The position numbers and the translations under genes were made by a program. A stretch of DNA of 64,000 nucleotides from Blastococcus fimeti. GTDB taxonomy: Bacteria; Actinomycetota; Actinomycetes; Mycobacteriales; Geodermatophilaceae. Numbering within the stretch: the first letter of the stretch is position 1; each line of letters starts with the position of its first letter. This document shows, in pieces, positions 8,072 through 15,121 of the stretch. The notes under the pieces are model-generated. The model ran no database searches. It was not told the origin of the DNA and saw only the letters and a program-made list of their open reading frames with translations. The stretch spans positions 310,001-374,000 of the forward strand of contig FNAW01000001.1 of the NCBI GenBank assembly GCA_900102115.1. The letters are read 5' to 3'.

Positions 8072-9204
8072 TGCCCCGGTCGACGGTCCGCCCGCCCCTG
8101 CGGGTGTGGGTCTGGATCGCGGCCACCCTGGCCCTCGTCGTCGTGGCCGCGCTGCTGTGGCGCGGCTCGGACGCGGCGGCCACCGAGAGCACGACCGCAG
8201 CACCGGCCGACGCCCTTCCGGGGGCGCCGGCCGGTGCTGTCTCCCCTGCCTGGTCCGCCGACGGCGGCCCGATGCCCGTCCAGGTCGTGGCGGAGGGCCG
8301 GGTGGTCGTCGGCGCGGGGCACGGCGTGCGCGGGCTGGATCCGCTGACCGGCCGGGAGGCCTGGCACTACACGCGCAGCAACGCCCGGCTCTGCGGGGTG
8401 ACCGTCACCGACGGCGTCGCGGTCGCCGTGTTCCGGACCGCCGACCGCTGCGACGAGGCGGTCGCCCTGGACGCGGGCACCGGGGTGCGGGTGTGGACGC
8501 GCAACCTCAGCCTGCGCGGCGACGCCGTCCTGAGCTCCACCACCTCGATCGTGCTGGCCACCAGCCCCACCGGGGTGCTGACCTTCGACCCGGTCGGGAA
8601 CAACGTGCGCTGGCGGGCCGGGGCGCCGGGCGGCTGCACCTGGCTGTCCGCCGTCGCCGGGAGCGCGGGGGTCGCCGTGCTGCAGCGCTGCGCGGGCGCC
8701 GAGGCCGTCCAGCTCCGGCTCTACGACGGCTTCGAGGGCTCCGAGCACTGGACCGTCGACGTTCCCGCGGCCGAGGACGCCGACGTCGCCCTGCTCGGCG
8801 CCGACGCGCTGGTCGGCGTGCGCATCGACGGTGAGGTGCGGCTCTTCGCCCCCGACGGCGGTGCGCTGCGGGGCACGCTCCCGGCGGCTCCCGGGGACGC
8901 GGTGCAGCAGACGGCGGCGGCCGGGCTCGTGCTCGTCCGCACCGGGGACACGCTCTCGGCGATCGACCCGGCCGGGGGCGTGCCGCGCTGGACCGCCCCG
9001 ACCACCGGACTGCCGGCCGCGACCGGCGACGACGGGACCGAGGTGGTCGTGCCGACCGCCGACGGGTTCGTGCGCCGCGACGCGCTGACCGGTGCCGAGC
9101 TCGGCCGCTGGGCGGCCTCCGAGGTGCCCCCGGACGGGACGGCGACCGTCTCAGGCCCCGTCGTGCTGCTCCGACTGGACGACGAGGTCCGCGCCTACCG
9201 GTGA
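8071..9204 (+). CDS. Membrane-anchored PQQ-like beta-propeller protein
   Basis: A 377-residue protein with an N-terminal signal anchor (WVWIAATLALVVVAALLW, residues about 11-28) and an extracytoplasmic beta-propeller. Repeated blade endings are visible: GLDPLTGREAWHY, ALDAGTGVRVWTR, TFDPVGNNVRWRA, AIDPAGGVPRWTA. Such propellers usually bind partner proteins or quinone cofactors; no catalytic residues are apparent. Its ATG overlaps the helicase TGA by one base (TGATG), so the two are translationally coupled. The same pairing (Rv3211-Rv3212, recalled) occurs in mycobacteria. Function is unknown. Confidence 0.85.
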   Translation: MPRSTVRPPLRVWVWIAATLALVVVAALLWRGSDAAATESTTAAPADALPGAPAGAVSPAWSADGGPMPVQVVAEGRVVVGAGHGVRGLDPLTGREAWHYTRSNARLCGVTVTDGVAVAVFRTADRCDEAVALDAGTGVRVWTRNLSLRGDAVLSSTTSIVLATSPTGVLTFDPVGNNVRWRAGAPGGCTWLSAVAGSAGVAVLQRCAGAEAVQLRLYDGFEGSEHWTVDVPAAEDADVALLGADALVGVRIDGEVRLFAPDGGALRGTLPAAPGDAVQQTAAAGLVLVRTGDTLSAIDPAGGVPRWTAPTTGLPAATGDDGTEVVVPTADGFVRRDALTGAELGRWAASEVPPDGTATVSGPVVLLRLDDEVRAYR

Positions 9205-9247
9205 CCCCGCGTGACGGGGACCGGCCGAGCGCGGTTCACTGGGAGGC

Positions 9248-10156
9248 ATGGCCCTGCCCTCCGGTCCCGACTCGCCCCCCTCCGTCGCGCCCACGGATCT
9301 GCGCCAGCTGGCCGATCACGGCGCCGCCGCGCGCACCTTCGACGGCGGTGCGGGCACGATCGCCGCGCTGGACACCGGACCGGGTCCCGCGGGCACGGCG
9401 CTCATGGTCGCGGGCTACACCGGGAGCAAGGAGGACTTCGCGCCGCTGCTCGCGCCGTTGGCCGCCTCCGGCTACCGGGTCGTGGTCATGGACCAGCGCG
9501 GCCAGTTCGAGTCGCCCGGCCCCGACGACCCGGCCCGCTACACGGTCGCCGAGCTGGCCGAGGACGTCGTCGCCGTCTCCCGGGTCCTCGTCGAGGAGGC
9601 CGGCGGGCCGGTGCACCTGCTCGGGCACAGCTTCGGCGGGCTGGTGACCCGCGCCGCGGTGCTGACCGCACCGGAGCTCTTCCGCTCCTTCACCCTGCTC
9701 GGCTCTGGTCCCGCCCAGCTCACCGGCGGCCGCGCGGAGCTGCTGGACGCCATGGCGCCCCTGCTCGACGCCGGTGGCGTGCAGCTGGTGCACGAGACCA
9801 TGGAGCAGCTGGCGATGACCGACCCCAAGGCGCAGGCGGTGCCGGCGCCGACCCGCGAGTTCTACGCGCGGCGCTTCCTGGCCAACTCCGGGGCGGGGCT
9901 CCGGGGCATGGCCGACGCGATGCTCGCCGAGCCCGACCGGGTCGAGGAGCTGAAGGCCACCGGCCTGCCGGTGCTGGTGGCCCACGGCGAGGCCGACGAC
10001 GCGTGGATGCCGCACGTGCAGGCGGACATGGCGCAGCGGCTGGGTGCCCGCTACGAGGTCATCGAGGACTCCATCCACTCCCCCGCCGTTGAGAACCCGC
10101 CGCGCACGGTCGAGATCCTGTGCGACTTCTGGTCGAGCGTGCCGGTCGCTCGATGA
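9248..10156 (+). CDS. Alpha/beta-fold hydrolase
   Basis: A 302-residue alpha/beta hydrolase. The nucleophile elbow is GHSFGG in VHLLGHSFGGLVTRA. An early MDQRGQFESPG segment precedes the nucleophile, the acid is likely in VAHGEADDAWMP, and the catalytic His in EDSIHSPAVENP. It starts at an ATG with GGGAGGC 6 nt upstream. Its last codons overlap the ATG of the MpaB-type oxygenase gene (ATGA), so they form an operon. The substrate is not predictable; esterase, lactonase or haloperoxidase-like activity are all possible. Confidence 0.85.
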   Translation: MALPSGPDSPPSVAPTDLRQLADHGAAARTFDGGAGTIAALDTGPGPAGTALMVAGYTGSKEDFAPLLAPLAASGYRVVVMDQRGQFESPGPDDPARYTVAELAEDVVAVSRVLVEEAGGPVHLLGHSFGGLVTRAAVLTAPELFRSFTLLGSGPAQLTGGRAELLDAMAPLLDAGGVQLVHETMEQLAMTDPKAQAVPAPTREFYARRFLANSGAGLRGMADAMLAEPDRVEELKATGLPVLVAHGEADDAWMPHVQADMAQRLGARYEVIEDSIHSPAVENPPRTVEILCDFWSSVPVAR

Positions 10157-11022
10157 CGCGGCTCCCCTCGCGGACCGACTGGACGGCCGAGGAGGACCGG
10201 CTGGGCTTCTTCGGCCCCGACAGCGTGACGTGGCGGGTGCACGCCGACCCGTCGTTCTCCGTCGGCGGGCTGCGGGCCCTGCTGCTGCAGGCGCTGCACC
10301 CGGTCGCCATGGACGGCGTCGCACGGAACTCCGTGGGCTTCACCGAGGAGCCGTGGCCGCGGCTGATCCGCACCGCCACGTACGTCGACACGCTCACCTT
10401 CGGCACCCGGACCGAGGCGGTGCGGGCGGTGGCCCGCGTGCGCGGCATCCACCGCCGGCTGGGCGGGACCGAGGAGACCACCGGCCGCGACTACCGGGTG
10501 GACGACCCCGACCTGCTGCTCTGGGTGCACTGCTGCGAGGTGGACTCGCTGCTGACGGTCGCCCGCCGCGCCGGCCTGCCGCTGACCGACGAGGACGCCG
10601 ACCGGTACGTCGCCGAGCAGGTCACGGCGGCGGCGCTGGTCGGCGCCGATCCGGACCGGACGCCCGCCTCGGTCGCCGAGATGGCCGCCTACTTCGAGCG
10701 GATGCGGCCACAGCTGGCCGCCACCCCGGCCGCCCGGGACGCCTACCGCCTGGTCGTGCTGCCGCCCATGCCGACCTGGGTGCGCTACCTGACCCCGGCC
10801 CAGCCGGCGTGGGGCGGACTGGCCGGGCTGGCCGTCGCGCTGCTCCCGGCCTGGGCCCGGCGGCTCTACTCGCTGCCCGGCCTCGGCCTGACCGACGCCG
10901 CGGCCACCCCCGCGCTGCGGGCCTTCCGGCAGGGGCTCCTGCTGCTGCCGCAGCGGGCGCAGCGCTCGCCGATCGTGTGGGCCGGGTACGAGCGGGTCGG
11001 GGCGGAGCGGCTCAGCGCCTGA
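10153..11022 (+). CDS. MpaB-type oxygenase / DUF2236 protein
   Basis: A 289-residue protein of the DUF2236 family, which includes the heme oxygenase MpaB and rubber oxygenase (Lcp). Family features seen are LLLQALHPVAMDGVARNS with the conserved His near residue 46, the YVDTLTFG helix, IHRRLGGT, and LLLWVHCCEVDSLL with another His. In characterised members conserved His residues bind heme b. The start at 10153 forms an ATGA overlap with the upstream hydrolase. The pair may process a shared hydrophobic substrate; that is inference. Confidence 0.85.
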   Translation: MTRLPSRTDWTAEEDRLGFFGPDSVTWRVHADPSFSVGGLRALLLQALHPVAMDGVARNSVGFTEEPWPRLIRTATYVDTLTFGTRTEAVRAVARVRGIHRRLGGTEETTGRDYRVDDPDLLLWVHCCEVDSLLTVARRAGLPLTDEDADRYVAEQVTAAALVGADPDRTPASVAEMAAYFERMRPQLAATPAARDAYRLVVLPPMPTWVRYLTPAQPAWGGLAGLAVALLPAWARRLYSLPGLGLTDAAATPALRAFRQGLLLLPQRAQRSPIVWAGYERVGAERLSA

Positions 11023-11038
11023 CCCGGCGGCCGGTCAG
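11019..11038. other. Short inverted repeat holding both convergent stop codons
   Basis: CTGACC (11019-11024) pairs with GGTCAG (11033-11038) across 8 nt. The TGA of the oxygenase gene and the complement of the PHP gene's TGA lie inside the two arms. It may serve as a weak bidirectional terminator. Confidence 0.35.
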
Positions 11039-11892
11039 TCGGAGAAGGGGGCCGCTCCGGTGCCGGCTGCCACCAGCGCCTCGAACTGCTCGGGCGCGGT
11101 GGTGCAGGCGCCGATCGGCGTCGTCTTGTTGGTGCCGTGGTAGTCGCTGGACCCGGTGACGATCAGCCCGAGGTCCGTGGCCAGGCCCCGCATGTGCCGC
11201 CGCTCGTCGTCACTGTGGTCGGGGTGGTCGACCTCCAGGCCGAGCAGGCCCGCCGCGGCCATGGCGGCGACCGCCTCGTCGCCGACCACCCGGCCGCGCT
11301 TGGTGGCCAACCCGTGCGCGAACACCGGCACTCCCCCGGCGGCCCGGACCAGCGCGATGCCGTGCCGGACGTCGGTGTCGGCCTTGCTGACGTAGTAGGG
11401 GCTGCGGTGGTGGAGGAGGGTGGCGAAGGCGGCGTCGACGGACTCGACGACGCCGGCGCGCACCAGCGCCCGCGCGACGTGCGGGCGGCCGACGACGCCA
11501 CCGGCGGACGCCTCGACGATCTCGGCCCAGACCACCGGGTAGCCGTCCGCGGCCAGCGCGTCGACGATCTGCTCCCCGCGGCTGAGCCGCTCCTCCCGCA
11601 GCCGGGCCCGTTCGGCGGACAGCGCCGGGGAGTCCGGATCGAACAGGTAGGCCAGCAGGTGCACGCTGATCGGCGGCTGGTCGTCGGCGAACCAGCGTCA
11701 GGAGAGCTCCATGCCGGGGACGACGGTGAGGCCGGCGGGGCGGGCCTCCTGGGCGGCGGCCCAGCCGGCGGTGGTGTCGTGGTCGGTGAGCGCGACGACG
11801 TCCAGCCCGGCGGCCCGCGCGGTGCGCATCAGCTCGGCCGGGGTCTCGGTGCCGTCGGACACCGAGGAGTGGGTGTGCAGGTCGATGCGCAT
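11035..11892 (-). pseudogene. PHP-domain phosphoesterase (TrpH/YciV type) interrupted by in-frame TGA
   Basis: Two segments in one frame make one PHP-domain protein of about 285 residues. The first 64 codons encode MRIDLHTHSSVSDG and ALTDHDTTAGW metal-ligand motifs and end GMELS. Then comes TGA (11698-11700), after which the frame continues at once with RWFADDQPPISVHLLAYL and runs to the C-terminal TGSSDYHGTNK motif. Nothing is shifted; only one codon is a stop. The family acts on short RNA or phosphoesters, with a trinuclear metal site needing ligands from both halves. The cause could be a nonsense mutation, a sequencing error, readthrough, or recoding (see findings). The N-terminus has no strong Shine-Dalgarno; the gene lies 49 bp after the PH-domain gene. 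Confidence 0.85.
11676..11696 (-). other. Hairpin one base after the in-frame TGA
   Basis: On the minus strand the mRNA reads UGA, C, then a 7-bp stem (GCUGGUU with GACCAGC, including one U-G pair) and a 7-nt loop. Bacterial SECIS elements sit immediately after UGA, but chance hairpins are common at this GC content. Confidence 0.35.
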
Positions 11893-11941
11893 CAGTGCCC
11901 AGCCTGCCGCACGCGGGGCCGGCGCACCCGGCGGAGGGCGC

Positions 11942-12571
11942 TCACTCCGGCGGTCTCAGCGGCGGGATCGGCTCGGTGTCGCGCCGGGGGGTCGGGGCGC
12001 TCGGCGGTTGCTCGCCGTCCGGGTTGCCCTCGTCGTCGCCGGTCGCCGCCGCGCCGCCCCAGTCGGCGCTGAACAGCAGGCCGCTGACCTCCTTGTAGAC
12101 GTGCTTGGCGTCCGGCATGAAGGTGATGTGCCGCAGCGCCTGGTCCTGCCCGGCGGACTCGAACCGGAAGCTGCCGTACCCGAGGATCTGGCCGAAGAAG
12201 GTCTCCTCCCAGGTCAGGTCGGTGATCCGGCGCAGCGGGAGCAGCGTCACGGTGCGCACGATGACGCCCGAGGTCAGCAGCACCCGCCGCCTCGTGACGA
12301 TGAAGTGCCGCATCCACCACTCACCGACGCGCAGCGCGAACCAGCCCAGCGCGACCAGCACCACGACCAGTCCGACGACGCTGGTCACCGGGTTGTCGGG
12401 GTCGAGCAGGAACAGCCAGCCGCCGAGGGCGAACACCGGCAGGAAGCGCACCGTGGGCTCGATGAGCACCGCCCAGTGGCGCCGGGTGGCCAGGACGACG
12501 TCCTCGCCGGGCAGCAGGTACTTGTCGGCGTCCTTGCCGGCGCGGGTCGGGAGGACCGGGGGCGCGCTCAC
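11942..12571 (-). CDS. Bacterial PH-domain membrane protein
   Basis: A 209-residue protein with the bPH2/YdbS-like arrangement. After a short soluble N-terminus (KYLLPGEDVVLATRRHW) come two adjacent membrane helices (about residues 40-82), then the PH-like beta domain with FIVTRRRVLLTSGVIVRTVTLLPLRRITDL. The tail is Pro/Asp-rich and disordered. Such proteins probably sense or organise membrane lipids; no specific function is known. The GTG start lies 8 nt after the stop of the 52-residue protein gene, so the two are cotranscribed and the PHP gene probably follows on the same mRNA. Confidence 0.85.
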   Translation of the reverse strand: MSAPPVLPTRAGKDADKYLLPGEDVVLATRRHWAVLIEPTVRFLPVFALGGWLFLLDPDNPVTSVVGLVVVLVALGWFALRVGEWWMRHFIVTRRRVLLTSGVIVRTVTLLPLRRITDLTWEETFFGQILGYGSFRFESAGQDQALRHITFMPDAKHVYKEVSGLLFSADWGGAAATGDDEGNPDGEQPPSAPTPRRDTEPIPPLRPPE

Positions 12572-12578
12572 GCCTGCC

Positions 12579-12737
12579 TCAGGTGAGCGAGCCGACGAAC
12601 TCGGAGAGGGACGTCGCGGCGTCCCCGAGGGCGTTGCCGGCGTTGCGGACCATCTCCGCGGAGCCTTCCGGGTTCTGGATGACGTACCAGACCACGAAGG
12701 CGACCAGGAGCCAGGTGAGGACCTTCTTCAGGTTCAC
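12579..12737 (-). CDS. Small single-pass membrane protein, unrecognised
   Basis: A 52-residue protein that starts at a GTG with TCGGAGG about 8 nt upstream. It begins NLKKVLTWLLVAFVVWYVI, one N-terminal membrane helix preceded by Lys, followed by an acidic and Ala-rich tail ending VGSLT. Longer open reading upstream lacks a start signal and would be rich in Pro and Arg, so the short form is preferred. Similar tiny proteins precede PH-domain genes in actinobacteria, in my recollection. Function unknown. Confidence 0.65.
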   Translation of the reverse strand: MNLKKVLTWLLVAFVVWYVIQNPEGSAEMVRNAGNALGDAATSLSEFVGSLT

Positions 12738-12911
12738 CGCCACCTCCGAGGGGGCTCGAACGGGCAGGCCGGAAGGGGCACCGGTCTGCGTGGGGAAGAT
12801 CCGCCGGACATGCGGCGGACGCGTTCGTCCCATGGGTAACACAGACCTCACGGGCACCTGTCGCGACGCGCCGATCATGAACCGAGGCGTCCCGGTCCGG
12901 CCGTCCCGGGG

Positions 12912-13535
12912 TCAGCTCCCCGGCAGGAGGTGCTCGCTGGGCGGGCCCAACGGGAGGTCGGGGTAGATGCGTTCGCGCAGGTCGAGCAGCCGTGGCTCCT
13001 CCGCCAGCAGCCACGCGGCGTTCATCGGCCAGGTGACCAGCCACAGCCAGACCCCGTAGGCCTCCCCCACGAAGGCGGCGCGGTCGTCGGTGGTGGGGAC
13101 GGCCCACAGCGGCGCCCGCTGGCCCGCTGCCTCGACGGCGACCGACGACGGGCCGGAGATGACGTCGCCGGGGTCGAGCCCGGGCAGCCCGGCGTAGCCG
13201 CAGCCCACCCCGGTCCCCGGCTCCTCGGCGACGAGCACCAGCTCGGCCGAGCCGCCGAGCGGCGCGGGACCGGCGGTGTCGACGACGATGGCGCGGGCGC
13301 CCGGCTCACCACCCCAGGCCAGACCGGTCACCGACCAGCCTGCGGGCATCGGGTCGGGCACCCAGGCGGGCACCCGTGCGTCCGCGGTGACGGCGGCGAT
13401 CGCGTCGTGCGCCACCAGCACCGTGTGGTGCAGCGGCGTGACGGCGCCGTGCAGGTGGCACCAGGCCTGCGCGGTCGCGCCAGGGCGGACCCTCAACGGC
13501 TCGCCGCAGCGGGGGCAGACCGGCGAGACGCTCAT
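12912..13535 (-). CDS. DUF6758-family zinc-ribbon protein
   Basis: A 207-residue protein beginning with CPRCGEPLRVRPG and then WCHLHGAV, a probable small zinc ribbon (CxxC followed by C and H). The rest is an Ala/Pro-rich domain with GPSSVAVEA and a Trp-rich GVWLWLVTWPMNAAWLLAEE segment. No membrane segment or catalytic motif can be assigned. It agrees with the actinobacterial DUF6758 family, whose function is unknown. It is divergent from the NUDIX gene, with the two starts 72 bp apart. Confidence 0.75.
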   Translation of the reverse strand: MSVSPVCPRCGEPLRVRPGATAQAWCHLHGAVTPLHHTVLVAHDAIAAVTADARVPAWVPDPMPAGWSVTGLAWGGEPGARAIVVDTAGPAPLGGSAELVLVAEEPGTGVGCGYAGLPGLDPGDVISGPSSVAVEAAGQRAPLWAVPTTDDRAAFVGEAYGVWLWLVTWPMNAAWLLAEEPRLLDLRERIYPDLPLGPPSEHLLPGS

Positions 13536-13594
13536 CGGGCATAACCGTCCTGTGACCGGCGGGAATCGTCAAGCGCGGGGGCAGCCGTGCCCCG

Positions 13595-13600
13595 TAGCGT
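13595..13600 (+). promoter_or_regulatory. -10 box of the NUDIX gene
   Basis: TAGCGT followed by 7 nt and the ATG at 13608, the geometry of a leaderless mRNA. This supports ATG 13608 over the upstream in-frame GTG at 13587, which would precede the box. Confidence 0.45.
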
Positions 13601-13607
13601 GCCGGTC

Positions 13608-14030
13608 ATGCCTGCGGAGCTCCCGGTGGTGCCGTGCGTCGGCGCGGTCGTCGTGGACGACATGGGGCGGCTGCTGCTCATCCAGCGCGGCCACGCCCCG
13701 TCCGCCGGGCTCTGGTCGGTGCCCGGTGGGCGCGTCGAGCCGGGCGAGTCACTCACCGAGGCGGTCGTGCGGGAGGTCCGCGAGGAGACCGGCCTGGACG
13801 TCCTGCCGGGCGCCGTCGTGGGCCGGCTCTCGATCCCCGGGGAGGGCGTCGTCTACGACGTGACCGACTTCGTGTGCACCCTGCTCGGCCCGCCGGCGGA
13901 GCCGGTGGCCGGGGACGACGCGGCTGACGTGACGTTCGCCGACGGCGCCACCCTGGACCGGCTGCCGTGCACGCCGCGCCTGCTGGAGACGCTGCGTGCG
14001 TGGGGGGCGCTACCGGCCGGCGGTTCCTGA
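13608..14030 (+). CDS. NUDIX hydrolase
   Basis: A 140-residue single-domain NUDIX protein. The box GX5EX7REUXEEXGU is intact at about residues 41-63, from [13 protein letters not shown] to [16 protein letters not shown] enzymes hydrolyse nucleoside diphosphates linked to another group; the LWSVPGG context is typical of the MutT/ADP-ribose pyrophosphatase group. The substrate cannot be named. The start is set by the -10 box 7 nt upstream. It ends 27 bp from the convergent MaoC gene. Confidence 0.9.
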   Translation: MPAELPVVPCVGAVVVDDMGRLLLIQRGHAPSAGLWSVPGGRVEPGESLTEAVVREVREETGLDVLPGAVVGRLSIPGEGVVYDVTDFVCTLLGPPAEPVAGDDAADVTFADGATLDRLPCTPRLLETLRAWGALPAGGS

Positions 14031-14057
14031 CCGACGGCCGGCTGCGCGCCCGGGAGC

Positions 14058-14567
14058 TCAGCCGCGCGGGATCGGCGTGGGACGGCCGGGCTGCTCGCCG
14101 CCGCGGGCCTCGCCGTAGGAGCGCTTGGGCACCATGACCTTGCGGCGGAAGATGCAGACGATCGTGCCGTCCTGCTTGTAGCCGATGGTCTCGACGTAGA
14201 CGACCCCGCGGTCGTCCTTGGACTTGGACTCGGTCTTGTCGAGGACCGTCGTCTCGCCGTAGATGGTGTCGCCGTGGAACGTCGGCGCGACGTGCCGCAG
14301 CGACTCGACCTCGAGGTTGGCGATCGCCTTGCCGGAGACGTCGGCGACGCTCATGCCGAGCAGCAGCGAGTAGATGTAGTTGCCGACGACGACGTTCTTG
14401 CCGAACTCGGTCGTGTTCTCCGCGAAGTTCACGTCCATGTGCAGCGGGTGGTGGTTCATCGTGATGAGGCAGAAGAGGTGGTCGTCGTACTCGGTGACGG
14501 TCTTCCCGGGCCAGTGCTTGTAGACCGCCCCGACCTCGAACTCCTCGTAGTACCGACCGAACTGCAT
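14058..14567 (-). CDS. MaoC-family (R)-specific hydratase
   Basis: A 169-residue hot-dog-fold protein of the MaoC family. The hydratase signature is seen as LFCLITMNHHPLHMDVNFA (Asp/Asn and His of the acyl hydratase site) followed by VVGNYIYSLLLGM. It begins MQFGRYYEEFEVGAVYKHWPG, a common start for stand-alone actinobacterial MaoC proteins. It hydrates enoyl-CoA or related thioesters; mesaconyl-CoA hydratase-like enzymes look similar. The start has GGGAGCGG upstream. No fatty-acid genes are adjacent, so the pathway is not indicated. Confidence 0.88.
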   Translation of the reverse strand: MQFGRYYEEFEVGAVYKHWPGKTVTEYDDHLFCLITMNHHPLHMDVNFAENTTEFGKNVVVGNYIYSLLLGMSVADVSGKAIANLEVESLRHVAPTFHGDTIYGETTVLDKTESKSKDDRGVVYVETIGYKQDGTIVCIFRRKVMVPKRSYGEARGGEQPGRPTPIPRG

Positions 14568-14674
14568 GGACCGCTCCCGACTCGACGCGCGCGTGGACGG
14601 GTCGTGATCCTACGGACGGCCCTCCCCCGCGCACGTCGAGAGCCCCGGACGGGCGACGCCCGCCGCCCGGCCGG

Positions 14675-14968
14675 TCAGAGCAGGGCACCGATGCGGGCGG
14701 CCATGTCGGCCTCGTGCTGCTGGTAGGAGCCCGCCACGCTGCTGAGCAACCCGCCCATGCCGTTGAGCGCGTCGCTCAGGCTCTGGGCGGAGCGGCGCCA
14801 CTGCTCGTAGAGCTGGGTGAACTGCACCGCCGCCTGGGAGTCGGTCCAGCCGTCGAGCACCGACGTGTTGATGTTCCCCGACAGGGTGGCCTGACGGGCG
14901 GTGCTCTCCGCAGCCTCGCTGCGGCACTGCCCGGCCATCGACTGCAGGGTGGCGATGTCGACCTTCAT
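14675..14968 (-). CDS. WXG100-family (ESAT-6-like) secreted protein
   Basis: A 97-residue helical-hairpin protein starting MKVDIATLQSMAGQCRSEA, of the size and pattern of WXG100 proteins. The turn between the two helices reads LDGWTDSQAA, so the classic WxG is WxD here. The C-terminal helix ends ADMAARIGALL. WXG100 proteins are substrates or partners of type VII secretion ATPases. The start has a strong GGAGGAACC site. It is divergent from the FHA-FtsK/EccC-like ATPase with 153 bp between starts, so the two probably form one functional module. Confidence 0.85.
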   Translation of the reverse strand: MKVDIATLQSMAGQCRSEAAESTARQATLSGNINTSVLDGWTDSQAAVQFTQLYEQWRRSAQSLSDALNGMGGLLSSVAGSYQQHEADMAARIGALL

Positions 14969-15121
14969 GGCGGTTCCTCCTCCGTCCGGGACCGTCCCGG
15001 TCGCGGCGAACGGTAGGTCGCCGAGCTCGCCGAGGAGCCGGCTCGTCCACAGCCCGCCCCGTTGTCCACAGCCCCGGCCGGCACGCCCCGCGGGGCCCGG
15101 CCGAACCGGCACCATGCGCCG

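Noticed and set aside
11676..11700. Confirmed selenocysteine site in the PHP gene
   Set aside because: No selenocysteine machinery is in the window, the hairpin lacks a definite SECIS signature, and a nonsense mutation explains the data equally well.
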